Assembly: GCA_920105625.2 (NCBI GenBank)
Contig: OV050030.1
Coordinates: forward strand, 181,416,315 to 181,480,314
Source of the DNA: Clusia tigrina
Taxonomy: Eukaryota; Arthropoda; Insecta; Diptera; Clusiidae
Direction: 5' to 3'
DNA: 64,000 nt
Part shown: one piece after another, positions 1 to 9,918 of the stretch
How positions within the stretch are numbered: position 1 is the first letter of the stretch
How the letters are laid out: each line of letters starts with the position of its first letter
Translations under genes and position numbers: made by a program
Notes under the pieces: generated by a model
The model's database searches: none
Seen by the model: only the letters and a program-made list of their open reading frames with translations
Told to the model about the DNA's origin: nothing

Positions 1-1893
1 CTAGACATCCTGAGGACAAGAAAAAATTAAATGCGCTTACAAAAGAACTTAAAGAGATCCTTAATAACGAACGAGACACCAAACTCCATCATTACCTCAG
101 TAATCTCGATGCAACAGCTGCTACAGAATACTCTCTCTGGAAAGCAACTAGGAATCTAAAGAGACCCACAATGTTCCAATCCGCTTTACGAATGGAAAAT
201 AACGAATGGGCTAAAAGTGACCTTGAAAGAGCAGTCACATTTGCCCGACACTTAAAAAAAGTATTTACTCCACAGGAAATCGAGCCCCCAGCATGTGTAA
301 CAGAAGAAGTGAAAAGTGTTCTGAGTAATACCCATCAGATGGACCTACCCATACGTAAATTTTCCAAATCTGAAGTGAAAGCAGCTATTGATAAGCTAAA
401 TATTAAGAAAGCCCCTGGGTACGACCTTATCACTGGAAAAATAGTAAAACAACTTCCAGAAGAAGGACTGACATATCTTACCTACTTATTTAACGCGGTA
501 CTAACATCTGGCTTTATACCTCCCCAATGGAAAGTGTCACAATTAAAAATGATTCTCAAACCCGGAAAAAGCGCTGATAAAGTTGAATCGTATCGCCCAA
601 TTAGCTTGTTACCGATTGCTTCTAAACTCATGGAAACCCTTTTCCTGAAAAGACTACTCCCAATTATAGAAGAGCGAAAGCTAATTCCAAATCATCAATT
701 TGGTTTCAGGAAAAAACACAGCACAATCGAACAGGTTCATAGGATTGTTGAGTATATACACACTGCATTCGAACATAAACAATATTGTACAGCAGCGTTT
801 CTTGACATCTCGCAAGCATTTGATCGCGTTTGGCACGATGGCTTGCTTTACAAAATAAAAACTACACTCCCCATTAACTACTATGTGTTATTCAAGTCTT
901 ATCTTACAAATAGATATTTTTTCGTAAAGCAAGGTGAGGAACAATCTGAGCTCCATGAAAGCTCAGCAGGCGTACCCCAAGGAAGTGTCATGGGCCCAAT
1001 ACTTTATCTACTTCACACGTACGACTTACCATCAGCTGAAGGAGTCACCATAGGTACCTTTGCAGATGACACTGCTGTCTTAGCTGTTGACACTCTCCCA
1101 CACTTAGCTTCCTCTAAAATCCAGAGTGGGCTAAACAAAATTACTGACTGGCTAAAAAAATGGAAAATCAAGTTGAACGAAACAAAATCAGTCCAGGTTA
1201 CATTCACTCTCAAACGAAACACCTGCCCACCCGTTAAACTCAACGGCATAAATATACCCCAATGTAATGAGGCTAGATACCTTGGGATGCACCTCGACAG
1301 AAGATTAACTTGGAAAACACATATATTTACAAAACGAAAATCACTCGGTATAAAGCTCAGAAATCTACACTGGCTCTTGAATCGAAACTCCAAAGTCTCA
1401 ATCGATAGCAAATTGCTCTTGTACTCAGCAATTTTAAAACCAGTTTGGACATACGGTATTCAGCTGTGGGGCACTGCGGCAACTTCCAATGTTGAAATAC
1501 TTCAAAGATTCCAATCAAAGACCCTAAGAATGATTGTAAACGCGCCCTATTATGTCACAAACAACCAAATCCATCGTGACCTCAAAGTTCCTACAGTCGC
1601 TCAAGAAATAAAAAAGCTCTCTACTTCGCACAATCTGAGACTCCTAGTCCACCCAAATCCACTGATATCGGAACTCACTTCCAACCCCTTCACTTTCATC
1701 CGACTGAAGAGAAAATCCACAACAGATCTCCTGTGCTAATAGGCAATGGCTGCACCACTGGGTGTAGTCCATAAAAGACAGTAAATACAAAAATTAGTCT
1801 TAAGTTATTAAATATTGCTGAATGTGATTGAATGTAACAGATTGCAATAAAATATTTGGATATTAAAAAAAAAAAAAATATATATATATATAT
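1..1893 (+). mobile_element. Jockey-clade LINE, 3' part (J1)
   Basis: Non-LTR retrotransposon cut by the window edge. It carries the 3' half of ORF2, a 3' UTR of about 125 bases with AATAAA near 1847, and an A-tail at 1865-1878 followed by a short TA run to about 1893. No RNase H domain follows the reverse transcriptase, as expected for the jockey clade. The tail abuts a minus-strand LOA endonuclease fragment, so J1 probably inserted into that older LINE. The 5' end lies outside the window. Confidence 0.9.
3..1739 (+). CDS. Jockey-type ORF2, reverse transcriptase, 5'-partial
   Basis: The frame is open from base 3 to the TAA at 1737-1739, about 578 codons with no stop, so this is the best preserved ORF in the window. 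An ATG at 171 is internal, because the frame continues upstream with LINE-like sequence. Seen in order: the linker after the endonuclease, RT block YRPISLLPIASKLMETLF, HQFGFRKKHST, LDISQAFDRVWHDGL with the first catalytic Asp, GVPQGSVMGPILY, and the active-site block FADDTA. The C-terminal part has the jockey-like YGIQLWG. In this clade the protein reverse-transcribes its own mRNA at a nicked target. The endonuclease domain would lie upstream of the window. A jockey-clade assignment is firm; the exact family is not. Confidence 0.9.
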   Translation, partial: RHPEDKKKLNALTKELKEILNNERDTKLHHYLSNLDATAATEYSLWKATRNLKRPTMFQSALRMENNEWAKSDLERAVTFARHLKKVFTPQEIEPPACVTEEVKSVLSNTHQMDLPIRKFSKSEVKAAIDKLNIKKAPGYDLITGKIVKQLPEEGLTYLTYLFNAVLTSGFIPPQWKVSQLKMILKPGKSADKVESYRPISLLPIASKLMETLFLKRLLPIIEERKLIPNHQFGFRKKHSTIEQVHRIVEYIHTAFEHKQYCTAAFLDISQAFDRVWHDGLLYKIKTTLPINYYVLFKSYLTNRYFFVKQGEEQSELHESSAGVPQGSVMGPILYLLHTYDLPSAEGVTIGTFADDTAVLAVDTLPHLASSKIQSGLNKITDWLKKWKIKLNETKSVQVTFTLKRNTCPPVKLNGINIPQCNEARYLGMHLDRRLTWKTHIFTKRKSLGIKLRNLHWLLNRNSKVSIDSKLLLYSAILKPVWTYGIQLWGTAATSNVEILQRFQSKTLRMIVNAPYYVTNNQIHRDLKVPTVAQEIKKLSTSHNLRLLVHPNPLISELTSNPFTFIRLKRKSTTDLLC

Positions 1894-1894
1894 T

Positions 1895-2165
1895 TACATT
1901 CTTACTTAAGAGAAAACTGAAGAGAGATTCGCCTCTATTATTATTGTCCGAGCTTTCCCAGACATACTGTTTCGCGATTGCATCACAAAAAAACACATAT
2001 TGTAGATTGTTTTCATGGCAGTGCTCAATTAGCCCCTGCACCTCCACAGGAAGTATAAAGTTGAAGTCGCCTGGAAAGTGAGCGGACGCACAAACAAATT
2101 CCTGTCCCTTCCCTGTTGAGACTTCCACAAGGATAGCTACTAGACCCTGGCTAGCAAACTCTGAA
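1895..2165 (-). pseudogene. LOA-type LINE endonuclease fragment (L1)
   Basis: Minus-strand translation gives the middle of an APE-type endonuclease: a stretch like ASAHFPGDF, then FCDAIAKQYVWESSDNNNRG, where most relatives have GCDANAHH..WGSSD.NxRG. These are the hallmarks of LOA and related LINE ORF2 N-termini. The Asn of the CDAN motif has become Ile, so the active site is damaged. The fragment stops at its 3' side exactly where the A/TA tail of the plus-strand jockey element begins. No other part of this LINE is visible nearby. Confidence 0.75.
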
Positions 2166-2676
2166 TGAGAAAATATTTAGTTTTAAAATCAATCACAATC
2201 ACTGACCTGGACCGCAAATAGTGATGATAAACCAACTTGCTTCCTTTATTTGTGAGTCCTTTGTATTGTGAATGTGTAGCAGTTTTAGTGGGCTTATTCG
2301 CGGCAGCTCTTCGCAACAAATTTTTGGAGCCTCGCCCCCCTACGACCATTGTGGGGTCTTAGGCCCCCACTTTGCTATTGCGCTTTCCACGCGAGTTAAA
2401 ACCAGGAATTCCTCCAAATAGAAAATATAGCGATGAAACGAATGATAATATGCTAAAAGCAATAGAAGCAAAATACAAATAAGCAAACACTGCATTTTTG
2501 CTTGCAGCTGCAATCGTCTCTAATATCAGGCAAATACACATACACTAAATATATTTGATATACACATTATATGATTGTTATGTTAGACCTAAGATAATTA
2601 TTTCGTGAGCATTAAGCTCAGTAATAAAATAAACCTTTAATGAAGAACATTAAGAATCGTTTTGAATAATCATAAC
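2166..2676. other. Unassigned, possibly the 3' part of an LTR
   Basis: No convincing ORF. The right half (about 2550-2676) is AT-rich, has a polyadenylation-type AATAAA near 2624, and ends directly against a tRNA-Ser primer-site match. It is therefore probably the R-U5 end of an LTR. I could not find its left end, and it does not match the LTR at 15306. Confidence 0.35.
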
Positions 2677-2688
2677 TGGCGCAGTCGG
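2677..2688 (+). other. Primer-binding site, tRNA-Ser type
   Basis: TGGCGCAGTCGG is complementary to the 3' end of insect tRNA-Ser, including CCA, as in 17.6/297-type errantiviruses. The same 12-mer recurs at 15545. It marks the start of an internal region of an LTR element whose body I cannot follow to the right. Confidence 0.7.
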
Positions 2689-3756
2689 CATTAGTGTCTC
2701 TGAAGAGATAATTAATAAAAGAACCATCTCAATTTTAAGTGTTAATAAATTTAATAATTTTAAGCGATAATTCATTTAATTTAATTAAATTAATTTTTAA
2801 TTTAATTTAATTTAATCTACTGAAAGCGAAGGAAAGATGCCCACCAGGAAATGGAAGTGCAATGGCTGTGCTGTGAAGCCAAGCGTCAAGCAATTTTTCC
2901 GTTCTAGCCGGGCACGTTATTTGAGATAATCTTTTTGTATATATTTTATTTGGGCACTTTTTCTTTTTAATTTGTTGGAAAATATATTTTTTCCCTCTTT
3001 TTTTCTCAAAAAATATCTATTTAGGCATTTTTTGATAGAACGTTTTTTTTTATATAGAATAAGAAGAAAATATCTACTCGTATATTAAATAATTTAAGCA
3101 ATTTTTTGTGAGTAAGTTTTGAAAGAATGTCTATATTATAATATTTAAGCACTTTTGTTTTAGCCCTTTGTTAGTTCTTTTATTTAGTTTATTTTTTCAT
3201 GCCCTTTTCCTGGCAATCTACTAGGGCACACTTGCTCCACAGCAGTTTTTGAGCCTATCCCAACCGCCAGTGTGTTGTTATGTGAATACTGGAATATTAC
3301 CACCTTAGTCATGGAGTTATAGTCGTGTTCTCATGTGAACGACAACGTGCAACCAATTGGATGTACCATGAGATCTATGCGGCAGATGTTGCAGGACCGC
3401 AAAGTCTGCTAACCATTTAGGAGGACCGCGGATACTAATTGCTTGATGTTGCTGATAGTGGTGTTTCTAGCTAAAATTATTTTAACCTGGCTTAACTAGC
3501 TGCAGGATCTCAACCAACTAGAAGGATCTGTATTTATTGAAGTGGTTTTTTTTTTTTGAGGAGCTAGAGGGACCCGTAGGTTTCATAGTAGCTTATTTTT
3601 TCCGTTAATTTTTTGTAATACTCCTTGAGAATCCGGAGTGCTGACATAGTAAGTTATACAAAAATTTTGTTTTTATATATTCTCTTTAGGGTCTGGAATT
3701 ATTCTTCTAATTTGTTTTATGAACTGGAGGGTCCCTAAGGATTCGCAGTCTTTTCT
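2689..3756. other. Leader-like and unassigned sequence
   Basis: A purine/AT-rich leader follows the primer site. It contains a simple ATTTAATTTAA-rich block (about 2770-2815). A short ORF at 2837-2929 has a CxxC pair in WKCNGC and ends after 30 residues; it may be the start of a broken gag, but I do not recognise it. The remainder is AT-rich with no coding signal. Around 3555-3745 there are two loosely similar stretches with gaggagctagagggacc and gaactggagggtccc. Copy 1a begins abruptly near 3757. Confidence 0.3.
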
Positions 3757-4096
3757 GCTCTTCTAAATGCAAATCTTGTGACTAATTTTAAAGACGCCAC
3801 AAAAGTGTTGCAGGAGAACAATGAATTGGTTTCAAACTATACAATTCCTATAAAATCAAATGTGTCAAATAACAATTATCATTATCCACCAAATATAAAC
3901 AACCCCTTTGTTAAATAGATTTAATACACATCCAAGCTTTGGAAATAGTTATCAGCAATATCAACTACGACCACAACCACTGTTTAGAAATCCATACATT
4001 CCATCAATTAATAATACGATTCGAACCAATCACGAATTCGACGATATGGTGCACCAATTCCAATGGAACAAGACACCCAAAATTTTCATTTGCTAG
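3757..4096 (+). pseudogene. Family 1 gag C-terminal fragment (copy 1a)
   Basis: Encodes an Asn/Gln/Tyr-rich gag tail typical of 17.6/297-type errantiviruses, with no zinc knuckle. A TAG at about 3916 breaks it just after NNPFVK. The following stretch, rich in QYQLRPQPL-like sequence, continues in another frame to about 4096. The same tail occurs in copy 1b, where a gypsy element is inserted at the matching point (20720/37921). That comparison gives the uninterrupted target sequence. The fragment is non-functional. Confidence 0.75.
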
Positions 4097-4330
4097 CCTC
4101 GGAACACTACCAATAATAACATTGAAAATTATAAATAAGTTATTTAAATTACTTGTAGATTCAGGATACCCAGTAATCCTAGTAAGAACCAACATCATTC
4201 CCTCTATAGCTAAATAAGTAGACCCCATTAAATTACAAACTGCCACAGGTAGTGTCAGTTTAAATAAAATTCATGAAATTTACGACCAAGAAAATAAAAA
4301 ACTAATATTTTTTATATTAAATTGTCTAAA
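4085..4330 (+). pseudogene. Family 1 aspartic protease remnant (copy 1a)
   Basis: Contains the retroviral-type protease core LLVDSGYPV (Asp-Ser-Gly) preceded by a hydrophobic strand. A TAG at 4215-4217 cuts it, but protease-like sequence continues in frame past the stop. In gypsy-group elements this domain matures Gag-Pol. The counterpart in copy 1b at about 38085-38330 has the same stop, so the nonsense mutation predates the duplication or was already in the parent element. Confidence 0.7.
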
Positions 4331-4591
4331 AGACACGATGGCTAAATAGGATATAATATACTCAAGCAATTAAATGCCGTTATCGATTTATCAAAACAAT
4401 TACTAGTTTTGGGCGGTTAAACTTATAAAATTCTGAATGGAGAACATTCTGAATAAGACAATATTGGAAAAGAACCAGAGATACATTATATATATATGAA
4501 AGCGAAAGGAAAAGTAAATTTAGAATAGAACATTTAAATGTGGAGGTAAGACAGTGTTTGGATCAAATTTAAAAAAAAATATGAATCATTA

Positions 4592-4833
4592 ATGTACTCC
4601 AATGAAAATGGACTAACTTTTACCAATGTTACCAAACACAACATTATCACCAAACACGAGAACCCAATTTATGCTAAATCGTATCGATACCCTCAGATAT
4701 ACAAATCGGAGGTAGACAGGCACATTAAAGAAATGCTTGATCAGGGTATTATCCAACATAGCCAATCCCCATATTCGGCACCACTATGGGTAGTGCCAAA
4801 AAAATGTTATCCATCTACAGAACTAATGGCGCG
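4592..4833 (+). pseudogene. Family 1 reverse transcriptase N-terminus (copy 1a)
   Basis: Shows the gypsy-group RT entry region: KSYRYPQIYKSEVDRHIKEM, LDQGIIQHSQSPYSAPLWVV and the PKK that leads into the first catalytic block. The frame reads on into unrelated sequence after 4833, where the minus-strand LTR of family 2 is joined. Compared with copy 1b, about 78 bases at the joint (the DYRKLND to LASGFHQ-like region) are missing between 4833 and 11160. Confidence 0.8.
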
Positions 4834-4894
4834 ACTTACGTCTGCTGTCGAAAAGTTCATTAAAAAACACAAAAGAACCAAATCTACATGATTT

Positions 4895-5019
4895 CTTAAT
4901 ATTTATTAATTACATCTGGTTTAATATTTATTAATTACAACTGGTTTAATATTTATTAATTACAAATGGTTTAATATTTATTAATTACAACTGGTTTAAT
5001 ATTTATTAATTACAACTGG
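4895..5019 (-). repeat. Five tandem 25-bp units with AATAAA in the family 2 LTR
   Basis: Five units, plus-strand form tttaatatttattaattaca plus actgg, at 4895, 4920, 4945, 4970 and 4995, with only a few substitutions. On the sense (minus) strand each unit holds AATTAATAAATATTAAA, so the polyadenylation hexamer AATAAA is repeated five times. Confidence 0.9.
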
Positions 5020-5102
5020 TGCACTCTAAGTCTTAAATTCATCTGATCTATCCTTCAATTCGTTCTTCTTTTATATACTTAATTTATGTCATGATAAAAC
5101 AA

Positions 5103-5256
5103 TTCCTATTAAATTTGCCGTAGCAGATTTCATGGGAATTGTTTTTACATTTTGATTCTTTCCTATGAAATTTGCCCATGCAATTTTTCATAGGAATTGT
5201 TTTCTTACATTTTGATTGTTTCCTATGAAATTTGCGCATGCAATATTTCATAGGAA
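5103..5256 (-). repeat. Three palindromic units, 60-bp period, in family 2 U3
   Basis: Units at 5103-5138, 5160-5196 and 5220-5256. Each is a near-perfect inverted repeat of the form TTCCTATGAAATTTGC, a short loop, then CAATNTTTCATAGGAA. Spacers carry a TTTACATTTTGATT-like sequence. The first unit is more diverged. Confidence 0.9.
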
Positions 5257-5342
5257 TTGTTTTTTACATTTTTATATATTTCTTAAAAACTACTAGAACT
5301 GTAATAATTAATTATTAAGGTTTGAGGCGTGTTACCTTAACT

Positions 5343-5353
5343 CCTCCCCTCTC
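5343..5353 (-). other. Polypurine tract of family 2
   Basis: Minus strand GAGAGGGGAGG lies immediately 5' of the LTR start AGTTAAGG. This is the usual priming site for plus-strand DNA synthesis and fixes the LTR edge and the element's orientation. Confidence 0.85.
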
Positions 5354-6490
5354 AGTTTGAAGCGTAGGGATGGACGGAACTGCAGCTTCAAGGCAGGTAT
5401 TCATGAGGTTCTGTTGAGTTTTATAGCGTCTCAATGAGAGAATTATGTACTCCAAAGGTGAGGATTGAAGTTCCAATTATGCTGCCGATTAGATAGTTGT
5501 GATTGGATAACTGTATGTAGACTGCATCGATCTCAGTTTATTGCTCGAAGTTGTAATCTACTAGCTTTTTCAAGGAAAATGTATTGATTTCATTTGTAAT
5601 TTGGACTTCTGAATGGAAAACTGGTGTGATGTAGACGTCTTCCCAAAAGGTGCCGATGTCATCTTCATAGGTTATTTTGTTTATAAAGACTTTACAATGT
5701 TTGTAGTGGATTATTGCTGTTCCTTTGATGGTAGTATTCGCCGCTCTGCATGTTGATTGTAATGTGGTTTCTTGCCAATGTTTTTCACAACGCATCCCGC
5801 TTTCTTATTCTTAAAAAGTTGGCCAATACACTTAAACTTTCATCTTTGTTTGTTTTACAATAATATATATGTATTTTCTATTTTAGGACATGCTTGTGAG
5901 ATTTCAAATACATAACTATCATTATATAATACATATGGTTCTGACTCAATTATTTTAGAATTGTTGATTGGCAATGGGATTATGTGGTGGTATTGATAAG
6001 GTATAGGGTCAAAGTTTGGTATGTCAATGTTAAAAATAATTTAAGATTCATTATAATAAGCTTGTAGGTTTAGCAGCTCGTAGATATGTTCAATGGATTT
6101 GGTTACTTTCTAAATGTTTTATCTGATCGTTTAAGTTATGTGCGTCGTATTTGTCCATGTTACCTGTTATGAATTTGATGACATGTCCGAGTCCATTTAT
6201 TTGTTCTCTTTTACTTCTGTTTGGTTTTAAGGTATTTTAATTTTGTTTTTAGTTGTTCAAGTTTTAGCTTGGTTGTTGTCATCATTGTTTTTACTGAATC
6301 GTATCCTTCGAATAATTTAAGTGTTTTAGACAAGTCATCTATGTTTTCGTGGTACTTTTCTAGGTCAATAATATGGAATACTATGGTTGATTACTATGGT
6401 TGATTATTCTCCTTGCATGCCCTAAGTGTAAAGATAGTATCCCATTATTTTTTGTAAGTTCTAGATATTCAAATAGTTGTCCAGAAGTTA
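5354..6490 (-). pseudogene. Family 2 env-like region, heavily broken
   Basis: The position between the integrase end and the polypurine tract is that of env in errantiviruses. All frames are interrupted by many stops and frameshifts. The longest open piece is 5795-5538, with four Cys residues in its N-terminal part. Further upstream a short basic stretch followed by a Gly-rich run is compatible with the cleavage site and fusion segment known for insect errantivirus envelope proteins of the baculovirus F type. The 3' part overlaps the polypurine tract, as in 17.6 relatives. It cannot make a product in this state. Confidence 0.6.
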
Positions 6491-7697
6491 ACGTCAATCT
6501 AAGGAGAGAGAGATTTTGTTTTGCGTTTTAGCCGTATTTTGTGGATTTTTTTATTTCCTTTTGTTATTATAGTATGTGAGTTGTTTTTGTTTACCTTATG
6601 TTTAGAAAATCTGGCTGTAATTTTACATATTTCTCCTACATTCTTTCCTAAATACAGTGGTCTCTTCTTGTTTTGGTTCCGGTTCTTCTCTTGTTTCGTT
6701 CAGTTTGTCTATTTTTTTGTGAGTGAGGTTTTCTGCTTTTTTCTTAATGGTTGGGTATAGGGTGTCGTGGAAGGTCCTAGTTTTTGTAGGTATTCATGTT
6801 CTCTATTAAATGTTAAATTGTTGCAAAATTTATATGGCCTGCCGAAAAATAGTTCGTAGGGTGTTAACTTAGTTGTGGAGTGAATTGCATTATTATAAGT
6901 GATGAGGGTTTCGGAAAATATTTCATTGTGTTCGGTTTTAATTTTGTCTTCTTTCCTTTTTGTCAGTATGATCCTATAAATTTCTGTTAAGGTGGAGTGT
7001 AATCTCTCCACAGGAGCGTTGCTAGAGGTTTGTTGCAAAGATCCGAAGTGAAGGTTTATATCGAATTGTCCACAGAAATATTTTAATATGTTGCAATTGA
7101 ATTCGGATCCTTGGTCACAAACAATTTTTTAGGTATGCCGAATAAACTCACGAAATTTTTGAAAGCGTCTAATACATGTATACTGTTTCTTGAAGTTAAG
7201 GAGTAGCCTGTTGCGAATTTCGAACATTTGTCTATTATTGTGAGTATCTGATTATGGTTAATGCAATAAATGTCAATGTGTACAATGTCAAGAGGTTTTA
7301 ATGGTATTTCTGTTTTTAAATATGTAGGTTTTGGGGGGTTTCTATCGTACTTTTGTGTATTACAAATTTCGCAGTTATTTATTGTTCTTACTATTTTTTG
7401 CTTCATGAAGGGAAAGTAATACCCTTGTTTTAAGTGTAGATGTGTCTCGTTAATGCCTCTGTGGTTGGAATTAGAGTGGTAATCGCGAATTGTTTTTTCT
7501 TGTTCGTCGTCTGTTACAATGTCTATTAGGATATCTTTACATCGGATTGGTTTGAAAAGTTTACTATTAGAGAAATATTGTGAGTATATTTTCTGTATTT
7601 GTTTAAAATTTTCTTCGTCACTAACGATAGCTACTTGCTTATTAGGTGGCATGTGATTTTTGAGGATGTTAATTATGTCGTAGTCTGTGAATTCCAT
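6490..7697 (-). pseudogene. Family 2 integrase
   Basis: Open pieces at 7697-7083 and 7038-6709. The first holds the HHCC zinc domain (H..H in HSNSNHRGINETH-like sequence, CEIC) and the first catalytic Asp in DIVHIDIY. The second catalytic Asp block is split by a frameshift near 7110-7090. The Glu block APVERLHST and the C-terminal part follow, then a basic tail that runs to about 6490 after another frame change. In this family the enzyme joins the cDNA into TA-rich targets. Two frameshifts make it inactive. Confidence 0.85.
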
Positions 7698-7759
7698 TTT
7701 TTTATTGTTCGTCTCTGTTTATTTCTAAAAAGGTTTTGTACTGTTATTTCTGGTTGTCC

Positions 7760-9794
7760 TTTGTCGATTATAATTTGGATATTAAATTCATTAAGAGGGC
7801 GTTCCGAAATAAAAATTCCGTCATTTAGATTCTCATTAGCCGAATGGGTAGTTGTTCCTGATGTACCTTGGTCTGATGTTATGTCATTGAGGTTGATGTC
7901 TGTCAGTTTTTCATTAGTTTTGTCAATTTCGATTCTGCTCAGGGCATCAGCGTTGGTGTTCTGTTTGCCCTTTTTCTAGGTAACATTATAGTCGAACTCT
8001 TCCAATTTTAGTCTCCATCTCACAAGTTTGGAGTTTGGATCTTTGAGACTCATCATCCAAGTTAGTGGACGGTGGTCAGTAACTATTGTAAACTTGTGGC
8101 CGTACAGGTATGGACGAAAGTACTTCGTGGCCCAAACAATGGCTAAGAGTTCCTTCTCAATTGTGGAATAGTTTACTTCTGATTCGCACAGGGTGCGACT
8201 GGCGTAACATATGGGTTTATCACTCCCGATATTGCCTTGGGAAAGGACTGCTCCTATAGCGAAATTACTGACGTCAGTTGTCCAAATGAAAGGTTTAGTG
8301 AAATCAGGGTATTGTAAGATTGGATCGTTCGTCAGAAGCTCTTTACATGTTTCGAATGCGTTTACATATTCCTGGCTAAAATTAATCTTACTACCTTTCT
8401 TTAAGCAGTTTGTCAATGGTATTCTTATTTTAGCGAAGTCTCTGATAAATTTCCTATAGTATCCCAAAAGTCCTAGAAACGATTTTATTTGTTTTGGTGT
8501 TTTTTGTATTGGGAATTTTTGTACAGCGCTAATCTTTCCTGGGTTCGGTTTGATGCCGTCAGTGGACACAATGTGACCGAGAAATTCAATTTCTTTTCTG
8601 AGGAATTCCGATTTATCCAACTGGACTTTGAAGTTTGAGGATCGCAATTTTCCGAATACTGATTTGAGATTTAGAATATGTTCACCGAGGGATGTTGAGA
8701 AAACGATGATATCATCCAGATATACTAGGCAGACCTTTCCTATGAGCTCTTCTAGAACATTGTCCGTTACACGTTGAAAAGTGGAAGGGGCATTTCTCAA
8801 TCCGAAAGGCATGCGGATATATTCAAAATGACCTCCATCAACTGTAAAAGCGGTTTTTTAGACATCTTTTGGATTCATCTCAATTTGATGAAAACCACTA
8901 GCAAGATCTAGAGTGGAGAAGTACATGCATTTTCCCATTTTGTCCAATATATCTGAAATATTGGGTAATGGATAGCGATCTGCGATAGTTTTCTCGTTAA
9001 GCTTCCTATAGTCAATCACTAGACGCCATTTCTGCTTACCGCTGGCGTCTCGTTTTTTGGACCAGTCTGGATGGTGCACTCCAAGACGAGTAGCTAGGTT
9101 TAATAATTCCTTGGGAAAGCATTTTGTTAATTTGCATTTTAACTTCTTCTTTATGGACGTGTGGGTATCTGTAGGATTTTGTGTGGATAGGTATATCATC
9201 TGAGGTTGGTATTGTATGTTTAATTTTGTTAGTGAAGGTCAGATTCTGATTTTCTTTGTAGAATATTGTTCCATATTGTTTGCAAAGTTTCAGTAAGGCA
9301 TTCAGTTCTTCTTTATTTAGGTGATTAGTCCGAAGTAGGTCTTTTAGTTCAGCTCCATTACAATCACGTTCCCAGTTAACATCCATGGTATGTGTTTCTA
9401 TGTAGTCTGAGGTGTTGTATTTTTCTACTTTTATTGGTTGTTCGAAAAAAAGTTCCTGCTGGTTGTTTGATTTATTTACTATCTCCATTCGACTAATCCA
9501 ATTGCTTGAGTTGTATAGACCTGGAGAAATTTCTAAGTCGCTCAAAATTATTGTCAGTTCGTTATAAAAAGACCCTTCTTCTAAATCGACTGGAATCGGA
9601 ATAATTGTTTTTGAAGTGGCTGGAATTAAGTGTCTCTCTGAAGTGGTGTTTGATTTTATTAGGATAAGAATTATTGTTTTTGGTGTCGTCACGGTTTGCT
9701 GTTTTAAATCGATAATTGCCTCTAAATTTTTTAATACGTCAATTCCCAATAAACCATCAAAATAGCAGTAAAATTTGAAAACTAGAAATTCCAA
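7760..9794 (-). pseudogene. Family 2 protease C-terminus, RT and RNase H
   Basis: Starts in the protease C-terminal motif DGLLGIDVLKNLEAIIDL (9794 onward). RT follows: [68 protein letters not shown] and the intact active site YLDDIIVFS. RNase H has [34 protein letters not shown] and VTDHRPLTW. Breaks are a frameshift near 9040-9190, a single in-frame TAA at 8858-8860 between two otherwise continuous pieces (9199-8858 and 8812-7976), and a TAG at 7976. Catalytic residues are preserved, so decay looks moderate. Confidence 0.9.
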
Positions 9795-9918
9795 GTTTCC
9801 GACCTCTTTGAATTCTTTAAAAGTAGGAAAAAATGCTTTTTTATCTAGGGTATACTTATGAAGAATTGTTTTTATTGTGACGGGTTGACACTCGAAGTAA
9901 TTTTCTGGTGAGACAAAT

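Larger units (their letters stand above)
3757..4833 (+). mobile_element. Errantivirus-like family 1, copy 1a, left segment
   Basis: Closely matches copy 1b at 20540-20717 plus 37925-38792, covering gag tail, protease and RT N-terminus. It has no LTR or primer site of its own on the left. Homology starts near 3757 inside gag, so the 5' end was lost. On the right, homology to 1b stops at 4833, where the minus-strand family 2 LTR begins. Copy 1a resumes at about 11160. Confidence 0.85.
4834..5342 (-). repeat. Family 2 3' LTR (about 509 bp)
   Basis: On the minus strand it begins AGTTAAGGTAAC directly after a polypurine tract and ends CAGACGTAAGT against copy 1a sequence. It has a TATATAAAAG box near 5072-5082. 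Its U3 contains three palindromic 60-bp units, and its R/U5 contains five AATAAA-bearing 25-bp units. There is no matching 5' LTR in the window. Confidence 0.75.

Noticed and set aside
1013..1411. Minus-strand frame opposite the jockey RT
   Set aside because: Shadow of the plus-strand RT frame; no similarity.
2140..2541. Two minus-strand frames of 60-69 codons
   Set aside because: No similarity; they lie in probable LTR or leader sequence.
4895..5019. Possible simple satellite or CRISPR-like repeat
   Set aside because: Directly adjoining 25-bp units without spacers, inside an LTR.
6221..6760. Plus-strand Phe/Val-rich frames that look membrane-like
   Set aside because: They are antisense to the decayed integrase end and env-like region of family 2; hydrophobicity comes from the AT-rich complement.
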